Origin: an uncultured Collinsella sp.
Lineage (GTDB): Bacteria; Actinomycetota; Coriobacteriia; Coriobacteriales; Coriobacteriaceae
NCBI GenBank assembly: GCA_959020035.1
Contig: CAUEQX010000021.1
Coordinates: 1 to 17,413 of the forward strand
Length of the DNA stretch: 17,413 nucleotides
Direction: 5' to 3'
The notes below the pieces were generated by a model. It worked only from the letters and a program-made list of their open reading frames with translations. It was not told where the DNA came from and made no database searches. Below are positions 1 to 5,744 of this stretch, piece after piece. How positions within the stretch are numbered: the first letter of the stretch is position 1; each line of letters opens with the position of its first letter. The position numbers and the translations under genes were made by a program.

Positions 1-1311
1 GCCGGTGCCTATCTTTTGGCGCTCGGTATCGGCCTTGCCTTTAGCCTCATCTTTTTTGTTAGTTTTCGAGCACTCATCTTGGTCTATGACCTTAAGACTC
101 CGGGCCGCGAGGATCATGTTGCCAATCGCGCGGCAATCGATTGTTTAACGGGAAGCGACTTTGCCAAAGAGCAATCCCCCAATGACGAGGTCGATAGTCG
201 ATCCGATCAAGATCACGTCCTCGCTGAGCGGGTAATTCAGCTTTTAGGTGGCGTTGGCAATATCGTGGGCGCAACCAACTGCGCCACGCGCCTGCGCGTC
301 GAGGTCGCAGACCCTTCCATCGTTGCAGATAACGCGTCGTTTGTCGCGGTGGGCGCCAAGGGCCTCATCATTACGGGCAAGACCGCCCAGGTGGTCATCG
401 GCATCTCCGTTCCCCGCGTTAAAGAGCATTTTGACCAGATCATGGGCCTCGAGCCGGAATTTGTGCCCACCACCTCGGCCTCCCCTGCCGCCAGCGCAGC
501 CCATAAGCGCGGCGATATTTGCTTCTTCGATATCGACGGAACGCTCGCCTGGCAAGACCCCAGGCTCGCCCAAGACCTTCCCGAAGACGAGCGGGACCTC
601 TCCCCCTATCCCAACGAGGCGGTTTCGCAGGCAATCCGCGAGTTTGTCGCCAACGGCAACATGGCCTTTATCTGCACGGGACGTACCCTCAGCTGCATCC
701 ACCCCAAACTTCTTGAGCTGCCTTGGACCGGCATCGTCTGTCTTGCGGGCGGTTACGCCGAGATCAACGGACACGCAATTCGCGATCTGTCGATGACGCC
801 CAGCATGCTGCAGCATCTTGCCCCCTATCTTGAGCAATCGGGCGAGGTCATCCGCTTTGAGGGCCTCAACGGCGTCGTGCGCATGAGTGCCGATGCCCCC
901 GATGCCCCCGGATACGCGCGCACCCTGGGCGACGCAGTCACGCAGCTGCAACATTACAGTGTCTACAAGATCTTGATGTCTACATCGCTCGCCAACCACA
1001 TCGCTCAAGATAAGGCACTTGAGCCGCTGCTGTGCTTTAACGAGCTCGAACTCGAGGTAACCGAAATCTCGCCCCGCGAATGCACGAAGCGCGGGGGCAT
1101 CCAGTCTGTACTCGACGCCCTCGATCCCCACCACGGAACCGTATACGGCATCGGCGACGCCAGCAATGACGTCTCGCTGATGAACGCCGTCGATGTCGGT
1201 ATCGCCATGGGCAATGCGCCGAACTATCTCAAAAAGCGCGCCGACTACATCACCGACTCGGTCGACAAAGATGGCGTCGTCAAGGCGCTCGAGCACTTTA
1301 GGCTTATATAA
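1..1311 (+). CDS. PTS sugar permease EIIC-EIIB fused to a Cof-type HAD phosphatase (5' partial)
   Basis: The reading frame is open from base 1, so the gene starts upstream and only the end of EIIC is present. Numbering from base 16, residues 1-24 are the last membrane helix, followed by the LKTPGRE signature that ends glucose/maltose/GlcNAc-class EIIC domains. Residues 66-145 are an EIIB domain; Cys89 in TNCATRLR is the expected phosphorylated cysteine. After a Ser/Ala/Pro linker (about 150-165), residues 167-431 form a complete HAD-IIB (Cof) hydrolase: DIDGT (nucleophile Asp172), TGR at 221-223, Lys358, and GDASND at 380-385. EIIB passes phosphate to the incoming sugar; the HAD domain would hydrolyse a phosphomonoester. 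Their fusion suggests dephosphorylation of the transported sugar phosphate, but that is inference and the sugar is unknown. No EIIA is visible. The stop is 74 bases before the next gene on the same strand. Confidence 0.88.
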   Translation, partial: AGAYLLALGIGLAFSLIFFVSFRALILVYDLKTPGREDHVANRAAIDCLTGSDFAKEQSPNDEVDSRSDQDHVLAERVIQLLGGVGNIVGATNCATRLRVEVADPSIVADNASFVAVGAKGLIITGKTAQVVIGISVPRVKEHFDQIMGLEPEFVPTTSASPAASAAHKRGDICFFDIDGTLAWQDPRLAQDLPEDERDLSPYPNEAVSQAIREFVANGNMAFICTGRTLSCIHPKLLELPWTGIVCLAGGYAEINGHAIRDLSMTPSMLQHLAPYLEQSGEVIRFEGLNGVVRMSADAPDAPGYARTLGDAVTQLQHYSVYKILMSTSLANHIAQDKALEPLLCFNELELEVTEISPRECTKRGGIQSVLDALDPHHGTVYGIGDASNDVSLMNAVDVGIAMGNAPNYLKKRADYITDSVDKDGVVKALEHFRLI

Positions 1312-1385
1312 GCAGCCGGCACGCGCACGCGTCCCGTTTCTCCAAATCGCCAAAACAGACGCGCCGGCAACTCCAATGTGGCAAT

Positions 1386-2450
1386 ATGGTATCTGCACAC
1401 CGCAACGATGTAACCCAAGAAAGAATGCGAGAACCCGTGTCCAGTCCGTTTACCAGCTTTTTAGCCCAGCACTTTGACCAGATTAACGACTATCTGGCCA
1501 CGTTCTTTGACGGACAGGCGACCTCTGCCGATATCGAGCGCTACCTGTACGCGCCGCTCTCGGCTTTTACGGCCAACGCCGGCAAGCGCCACCGCCCGCT
1601 TATCTGTATGCTCGCCGCAACCGCAGTGGGCGGTAGCTTTGAGAGCGCCCGCAGCGCCGCGGCAGCTATCGAGCATTTCCAGTCGGGCGCACTGATCCAC
1701 GACGACATCGCCGACAACGGACAGCTTCGTCGAGGCAAGCCCTGTATGCACCTTACCGAGGGCACGGGCCTTGCCATCAATTGTGGCGACCTGGCGCTCA
1801 CCATGGTCACCAAGACGGTTCTCGACGACCCCACGCTGGAGTCCGACGTGAAGCTGCGTGTGCTCCACGAGCTTACCGAGATGATCGTCCGCACCATCGA
1901 GGGTCAAGCGCTCGACCTGGGTTGGGTCCGTGACGGGCGCTTTGATATCTCGGTTGATGACTACCTGGACATGGCGACGCACAAGACCGCGTTTTACAGC
2001 GGAGCCACGCCGCTTGCCGCCGGAGCCATTATCGGCGGCGGCAGCGATGAGCAAATCGAAGCGCTGCGCGCCTTTGGCCTGCATACGGGCCTTGCCTTTC
2101 AGATTCAGGACGACCTGCTCAACCTTGTCGGCACTAAGGAAGCCGCCAACAAGGACTTCCGCACCGACATCACCGAGGGCAAGCGCACGCTTGTCGCCGT
2201 ACACGCCCTCTCTGATGAGCGCCACCACGACGAGGTCGAGGCGATTCTTTCCTCGGGCACCGATGATCCCGCGCAGCTCGCACGCGCCGTGGAGATCTTC
2301 CAGGAGACCGGCTCCATCGATTACGCCCACACTTACGCGCTCGACCTGACCGCTAAGGCCAAAGCGGCCATCGAGAACGTTGAGCTTGATCCGCACGCAC
2401 GCGAGCTGTTCCTCTCCATGGCAGATTTCTTTGTGGAGCGCCTTAACTAA
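1386..2450 (+). CDS. trans-polyprenyl diphosphate synthase
   Basis: Isoprenoid chain elongation enzyme of the all-alpha polyprenyl_synt family. It condenses isopentenyl diphosphate with allylic diphosphates in the cytoplasm to make farnesyl to longer prenyl diphosphates for quinones or carotenoids. At 354 residues it has the usual length. Visible motifs: GKRHRP (66-71) for diphosphate binding; the first aspartate-rich motif DDIAD (106-110) followed by LRRGKP; GQALDL (173-178); and FQIQDDLLN (238-246), the second aspartate-rich motif. This motif is DDxxN instead of DDxxD, a variation also seen in some geranylgeranyl synthases. Product length cannot be read reliably. The start is uncertain. ATG 1386 lacks a clear Shine-Dalgarno; AAGAAAG at 1417-1423 lies 1 nt before ATG 1425 and 13 nt before an in-frame GTG at 1437, so the true start may be later. 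Confidence 0.9.
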   Translation: MVSAHRNDVTQERMREPVSSPFTSFLAQHFDQINDYLATFFDGQATSADIERYLYAPLSAFTANAGKRHRPLICMLAATAVGGSFESARSAAAAIEHFQSGALIHDDIADNGQLRRGKPCMHLTEGTGLAINCGDLALTMVTKTVLDDPTLESDVKLRVLHELTEMIVRTIEGQALDLGWVRDGRFDISVDDYLDMATHKTAFYSGATPLAAGAIIGGGSDEQIEALRAFGLHTGLAFQIQDDLLNLVGTKEAANKDFRTDITEGKRTLVAVHALSDERHHDEVEAILSSGTDDPAQLARAVEIFQETGSIDYAHTYALDLTAKAKAAIENVELDPHARELFLSMADFFVERLN

Positions 2451-2495
2451 CGGGGGTTATAAAACCTGTCAGCAGCGTATTTAGGCACAACTTGC

Positions 2496-2501
2496 TACAC
2501 T
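2496..2501 (+). promoter_or_regulatory. possible -10 box upstream of the peptidoglycan-binding gene
   Basis: TACACT sits 87 bases before the next ATG and fits a -10 hexamer, but no convincing -35 is present at 16-18 bp. The leader ends with a strong Shine-Dalgarno, GAAAGGGG at 2574-2581, 7 nt before ATG 2589, which fixes that start. The rest of the gap (2451-2588) shows nothing else. Confidence 0.25.
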
Positions 2502-2588
2502 GTTGAGTGCATGTTTATGCATCCCTTTGCGTTGTCTATCCGACAGACGCTCAAATAGTACGAATGGTACGCCGAAAGGGGTTCGTTC

Positions 2589-3494
2589 ATGGAACCTATT
2601 ACAACGGGCATGCAAGGAGCAGCCGTCGAGGACGTGCAGTCTCGTCTCCTGCAGCTCGGCTACACGATTGATGCCGCCGAAGTCACCGACAAGTACTTTG
2701 GAGCCACCACTGAGCAGGCCGTCAGCACCTTCAGGCTCGACAGCGGCCTTGCTGCCGGTCATGCCGTCGATATCCCCTGCTGGAGCGCCCTTGTAGACGC
2801 TTCGTATAAGCTGGGCGACCGCACTCTCTATCTGCGCATGCCCAATTTCCATGGCGCCGATGTGCAGGCCCTGCAGCGCGCTCTCAACGTTTTGGGCTTT
2901 GCCTGTGGCGAAGACGACGGCTACTTTGGTCCGCATACCGAGGCCGCCCTGCAGCAGTTCCAGGAAAATGTCGGCCTGTTTGCCGACGGCATGGCCTTCC
3001 AGGACACCTACGCCTACATCAACCGCCTGCACCATGTGTGGGAGGGCAAGCCCTCGGTCACCGAAGCCGAGTCCCGCATCGGTTTTGCTCGCGCCGCCAA
3101 CGTGCTCGAGCGCTTCCAGATTGCCGTCATCGGTGAGGACCCCATCGCGCGCAGCGTTGCATCGCGCATGTGGAACATCGCCACGGCGACGACCGATAGT
3201 AGCGGCATGATGCTTTGCGATTCCGAGGTTCCGACCGACGTGGACCTGGTACTCGAAATTGCAAGCGATGAGCTGCCCGCAGATGCAGCGCCGCGCGCCA
3301 CGATCGCCCTCGCCGAGTGCCATAACCTGGCCCAGCGCATCCGCACTGCCAATGTCGCCGCGCAGCAGAAGCCGGCACGCATTCGCATTGAGCTCACGGG
3401 CATGACGCGCTACAACGGCACCTTCACGGCCAGCGACGCGCAGACACTCGCCGTACGCCTGCTCGATGGCGTTTGCGATGCCCTCGCAGATTAG
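2589..3494 (+). CDS. protein with two tandem peptidoglycan-binding domains, no signal peptide
   Basis: 301 residues. Residues 7-71 and 83-148 are two PG_binding_1-type domains; the second is the clearer, with DVQALQRALNVLGF, DGYFGPHTEAALQQFQ and GLFADG. Between them DRTLYLR resembles the inter-domain segment of actinobacterial CwlM. There is no signal peptide or membrane helix, so the protein appears cytoplasmic. The C-terminal part (about 160-301) has alternating strands and helices but none of the zinc-binding His/Glu residues of an amidase_3 domain that I can see. CwlM in mycobacteria is a cytoplasmic protein with two such domains plus an amidase-like domain and regulates MurA. A CwlM-like regulator is therefore a reasonable but unproven guess. 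The start is set by a good Shine-Dalgarno at 2574-2581. tRNA-Gln follows 38 bases later. Confidence 0.8.
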   Translation: MEPITTGMQGAAVEDVQSRLLQLGYTIDAAEVTDKYFGATTEQAVSTFRLDSGLAAGHAVDIPCWSALVDASYKLGDRTLYLRMPNFHGADVQALQRALNVLGFACGEDDGYFGPHTEAALQQFQENVGLFADGMAFQDTYAYINRLHHVWEGKPSVTEAESRIGFARAANVLERFQIAVIGEDPIARSVASRMWNIATATTDSSGMMLCDSEVPTDVDLVLEIASDELPADAAPRATIALAECHNLAQRIRTANVAAQQKPARIRIELTGMTRYNGTFTASDAQTLAVRLLDGVCDALAD

Positions 3495-3532
3495 GTAAAC
3501 TAAACGAGTTGCTTTTGGGCAACACCACACAT

Positions 3533-3607
3533 TGGGACGTAGTTCAACGGTAGAACTCCGGTTTTTGGTGCCGGCTGTTGGGGGTTCGAATCCCTCCGTC
3601 CCAGCCA
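3533..3607 (+). tRNA. tRNA-Gln (anticodon UUG)
   Basis: A full cloverleaf can be folded by eye. The acceptor TGGGACG (3533-3539) pairs with CGTCCCA (3597-3603). The D-stem is GTTC/GAAC. The anticodon stem CCGGT/GCCGG closes the loop TTTTGGT with anticodon TTG. The T-arm is GGGGG-TTCGAAT-CCCTC. Discriminator G3604 is followed by an encoded CCA (3605-3607). The 3' half is partly duplicated downstream (see the repeat at 3588-3794). Confidence 0.96.
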
Positions 3608-3794
3608 TTAAAATTGAGCGCCCTGAGCCCATAACGGCCCAGGGCGCTTTCTTGTGGGCAAGCAGAGGGATTCGAACCCGCAAGGGTGCGGAGCTGAGGA
3701 AACGCGAAGCGTTTTCCAGCGCAGCACGCAAGGAGCGAAGCGACGCAGCGGAGCGCGGCCGCCGACCAGGCGGACGCGGAATCCCTCCGTCCCA
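3588..3794 (+). repeat. 16-bp duplication of the tRNA-Gln 3' end with a tRNA-derived foldback
   Basis: GAATCCCTCCGTCCCA at 3588-3603 (T-arm plus acceptor of tRNA-Gln) recurs exactly at 3779-3794. This is the pattern left by elements that integrate in tRNA 3' ends. Between the copies, GAGGGATTCGAACCC at 3665-3679 is the reverse complement of another T-arm. Its first nine bases are an inverted repeat of the second copy (3665-3673 versus 3779-3787). Inside lies a hairpin, GGAAACGC-GAA-GCGTTTTCC (about 3697-3717), with GCTG/CAGC outside it, then a run of GCGAAGCG/GCAGCGGAGCG-like purine-rich repeats to about 3760. The reading frames here are products of this sequence and not genes. The stretch 3608-3909 otherwise holds only the terminators listed. 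Confidence 0.6.
3617..3653 (+). terminator. rho-independent terminator after tRNA-Gln
   Basis: GCGCCCTG (3618-3625) pairs perfectly with CAGGGCGC (3640-3647), followed by TTTCTT. It lies 10 bases after the tRNA CCA and would end the tRNA transcript, and perhaps that of the upstream gene. Confidence 0.8.
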
Positions 3795-3833
3795 TACCAG
3801 CAACGGGCTCCCCACATCTCGACTTACCAGCCA

Positions 3834-3868
3834 AACCGGCACTTAGGGACGTTCCTAAAGCGCCGGTC
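3834..3868 (-). terminator. hairpin downstream of the ATPase gene, probable terminator
   Basis: CCGGC-A-CTTAGG (3836-3847) pairs with CCTAAAG-C-GCCGG (3854-3866) around a GACGTT loop. On the minus strand it follows the ATPase stop by about 40 bases and is followed by a short TTT. The T-run is weak, so it could instead be a general intergenic palindrome. Confidence 0.5.
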
Positions 3869-3909
3869 ATCAACATGGTGCCGTGCGGCCCCGGCGGGCC
3901 GGCGTAGCA

Positions 3910-5280
3910 TTACAGACCAAGCGACCATTTCCATGCGGGAATAACCTCGATGACGCCATGCTCCGTTTTGATCTGGGTCGCCTCGCGCAGCGTGATGATA
4001 TTGGCATCCTTGATACCGGTTTTTACCATAGCAACCTCAAGGGAACCAACTTCACGCCTGCGCGTTTTCTCTGCCGTCATATCGACTGTCACCTGGTAAA
4101 GCGCGTATGGTTCCGATGCCAAAGCGTCGCCGACCAAGAAATCAACTTTTTCTCGTGCTTGCGTTGGAGCCGTAAATGAAGTCACCGTTTCCAACCGGCC
4201 GTTTGCCGTACGGCGCATGAGTTCAGCATAAATCGCAGTCTCCAAACGCTTTCCTATATCCTGCTGATTAGCACGCGATGTTGCATATGCCATCCCCTGG
4301 TCGACGGCATAGACCTTGTCTGTTGTCGTTGTCTTAGGAGCCAAAGAAGTTGAATACTCCGGAAGTAATCCAATGAGATGAGCCTGCTGGAATAAACGAA
4401 CGAGTTCGTTTATTTTTTCCCATGACGCTCGATATCCGACAGACTTTAAGGCTTCCAACAAACTGTTAACCGAAAGGTCGCAACCCGTGTTTCGAAGGCA
4501 GAAGAGCCCTACTTGGTTGGCAAGAGCGATATCCGTGCGCCCGCTCCGCTCGAGAATGTCTCGTGCAACAACATCTCGCAAATAGGCTTGAAGCATCTGA
4601 ATACGCGAACCGGCATCAAGCTCCTGAACCCCAGGAAAGCCACCCTCTATGAGATAACGGTCATATGCCGATTCCAGATCAGTTCGCCGCTGCGGAGAAA
4701 CAGCTGGAGCCCCAGCACTAGTAGACATATCCGGCGTTTCAATGTGATGAAACGCACAATACTCGCGGAATGAAAGCGGATGCATAGCGTGCTCTTGCGA
4801 GCGACCGCGAAACTGTGTCGCTATTTCATCGGCAGATAGTTTTGAGGACGATCCGGTGATAACAAGCGTTACGCTCTCGTGCTCCGCCAAACGCTGACAA
4901 ACGCCCTGCCAGCCATCGGTCTCCTGCACCTCATCCAGAAAGAGATAACAGCCTTTCGTTCGCGCTGAGGGAACCTGCCGCCAATACTCTTCCAAAATGT
5001 CGCTCATGAGCGTGTCCGGCGCCGGTCGAAGACGGTCATCAGCAAAATTGAAATAGAAGATACGCTCGGCATCGACACCGCGATCGATAAGGCGACGAAT
5101 CCATTGAAACGCATAGAACGTTTTGCCGCAGCGCCTGATACCCGTGATGATATGGACAAGATTGAACGGCTTTGGCTCAGGAAGATCACTGATGGCATCG
5201 TCTCGATGCACGACGTGAGGAATCTCAAAGGAACGGGCCTCGGCAACAATCTCTGCAATACCCAACGCTGTAGGCGCCAT
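3910..5280 (-). CDS. AAA_14/DUF4143-type ATPase
   Basis: 456 residues, the normal size for this family of archaeo-bacterial STAND-like/AAA ATPases. Walker A is GIRRCGKT (47-54), Walker B CYLFLDE (111-117), and a sensor-like ITGSSS follows at 141-146. A DUF4143 helical region spans about 200-330. The C-terminus has a degenerate PD-(D/E)xK-like pattern: E347 in ETAIYAEL, D380 in KVDFLV, Q396 in YQVTVD. The cellular role of these ATPases is poorly defined. The start is backed by AAGGAG 6 nt upstream. Two hand-counted lines (4321-4440) are about 42-47% GC, against about 68% for a line of the prenyl synthase gene. With the tRNA-Gln duplication beside it, this suggests horizontal acquisition. Its promoter region carries two tandem palindromes (5311-5369). 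No toxin or antitoxin partner is adjacent. Confidence 0.9.
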   Translation of the reverse strand: MAPTALGIAEIVAEARSFEIPHVVHRDDAISDLPEPKPFNLVHIITGIRRCGKTFYAFQWIRRLIDRGVDAERIFYFNFADDRLRPAPDTLMSDILEEYWRQVPSARTKGCYLFLDEVQETDGWQGVCQRLAEHESVTLVITGSSSKLSADEIATQFRGRSQEHAMHPLSFREYCAFHHIETPDMSTSAGAPAVSPQRRTDLESAYDRYLIEGGFPGVQELDAGSRIQMLQAYLRDVVARDILERSGRTDIALANQVGLFCLRNTGCDLSVNSLLEALKSVGYRASWEKINELVRLFQQAHLIGLLPEYSTSLAPKTTTTDKVYAVDQGMAYATSRANQQDIGKRLETAIYAELMRRTANGRLETVTSFTAPTQAREKVDFLVGDALASEPYALYQVTVDMTAEKTRRREVGSLEVAMVKTGIKDANIITLREATQIKTEHGVIEVIPAWKWSLGL

Positions 5281-5310
5281 AATGCTCTCCTTTCAACATC
5301 TTGAGTATAT

Positions 5311-5369
5311 AACTTCTCGTCCTACAAGAGAAGTTTCAGCTACAACTTCTCGTCCTACACTAGAAGTTT
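5311..5369 (-). promoter_or_regulatory. two tandem palindromic operator-like repeats upstream of the ATPase gene
   Basis: Two 26-bp copies at 5311-5336 and 5344-5369 start 33 bp apart (about three helical turns) and differ at only 2-3 bases. Each begins AACTTCTCGTCCTAC and ends AGAAGTTT, so each is itself an inverted repeat (AACTTCT...AGAAGTT). Read on the minus strand, the promoter-proximal copy abuts TATATACTC, which could supply a -10 box (TATACT), about 30 bases before the ATG. A repressor or autoregulator binding these sites would block transcription; this is inference. Confidence 0.6.
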
Positions 5370-5406
5370 GAGGTAGATTTTCAGGCATGTCCCAAAAATC
5401 TACCTC
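5370..5406. repeat. perfect 12-bp inverted repeat
   Basis: GAGGTAGATTTT (5370-5381) and AAAATCTACCTC (5395-5406) are exact reverse complements around a 13-nt spacer. It directly abuts the ATPase operator repeats. There is no adjacent coding sequence or clear T-run beyond those in the arms. It may be a protein-binding site, a bidirectional terminator or a small dispersed palindrome. Confidence 0.65.
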
Positions 5407-5449
5407 CAAAAGATAGGCGCCCCAGGCCCGTTAGGACCAAGAGCGCCTT
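5407..5449 (-). terminator. probable minus-strand terminator upstream of the ATPase promoter
   Basis: On the minus strand AGGCGC (5448-5443) pairs with GCGCCT (5420-5415), and the stem is extended by G-U and GG/CC pairs. ATCTTTT follows. It would stop transcripts coming from the Toprim gene before the ATPase promoter. The bases from 5451 to 5540 show no feature I can support. Confidence 0.5.
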
Positions 5450-5540
5450 ACATCTAGAAATCATCAGCCCAGTTCCGAAAAGCGAGCCGCTTGCGACAAC
5501 CAAGTAGCCACAGGCCCCGGGAGAGCGGGGGCACCGGCTT

Positions 5541-5577
5541 AGGTTTATCGCGAGTTCCGCACGAACAGGAGGCCACT
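5541..5577 (-). repeat. copy 1 of a dispersed 23-bp core motif
   Basis: The plus strand reads AGGTTTATCGCGAG then TTCCGCACG (5541-5563), followed by AACAGGAGGCCACT. The same 23 bases occur exactly at 10412-10434, followed by a similar tail ending AGGCCACT. Both copies lie 3' of a minus-strand gene in the same orientation. In this copy no partner arm for the outer stem seen in copy 2 was found. Confidence 0.7.
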
Positions 5578-5601
5578 AGCCCCGATGTTTTGGACGTGAC
5601 A

Positions 5602-5707
5602 GCGAGAGGGGCCCTGGCATGGCAAGGTGACGTGAAACAAGGCGGCGCCGACCTTCTGGTCGCGCCGCCGAAGTTGAACGTCAGATTGCCGTGCCAGGGC
5701 CCCTCGC
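5602..5707 (-). other. 106-nt near-continuous foldback in the 3' region of the Toprim gene
   Basis: GGGGCCCTGGCA (5608-5619) pairs exactly with TGCCAGGGCCCC (5692-5703). Pairing continues inward: GGCAA/TTGCC, TGACGT/ACGTCA and AAC/GTT, with two 2-nt internal loops. It ends in GGCGGCGC-C-GACC (5641-5653) against GGTCGCGCCGCC (5658-5669) with a TTCT loop. The inner of the two internal loops (5634-5635 against 5676-5677) is a tandem G.A pair. It has no long U-run and no open reading frame of note. It could be an mRNA 3' stabiliser, a processed small RNA or a mobile palindrome. Confidence 0.6.
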
Positions 5708-5720
5708 AGCGTCGAGAGGA

Positions 5721-5742
5721 CCGCCGTTCGGTAGAACGGCGG
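5721..5742 (-). terminator. hairpin immediately after the Toprim gene
   Basis: CCGCCGTTC (5721-5729) and GAACGGCGG (5734-5742) form a perfect 9-bp stem with a four-base loop, starting 2 bases past the stop codon. There is no U-tract, so it is a weak intrinsic terminator or a 3'-end protector. Confidence 0.5.
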
Positions 5743-5744
5743 AA

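Noticed and set aside
244..1398. Long minus-strand open frame (384 residues) opposite the PTS-HAD gene
   Set aside because: It mirrors the codon structure of the plus-strand gene, has no recognisable domain and no ribosome-binding site; it is an antisense shadow of GC-rich coding DNA.
1461..2396. Minus-strand 311-residue frame opposite the prenyl synthase
   Set aside because: Antisense of a gene with clear catalytic motifs; no family resemblance.
3655..3682. Second tRNA gene on the minus strand
   Set aside because: Only a T-arm-like piece is present; there is no D-arm, anticodon arm or matching acceptor 5' strand.
2481..3842. Minus-strand 453-residue frame running across the tRNA
   Set aside because: It reads through tRNA-Gln and its duplicate and is antisense to the peptidoglycan-binding gene; the peptide GGIRTPNSRHQKPEFYR is the usual artefact of translating a tRNA backwards.
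5311..5369. Possible CRISPR array
   Set aside because: Only two repeat units separated by 7 bases, no spacers of usual length and no cas genes.
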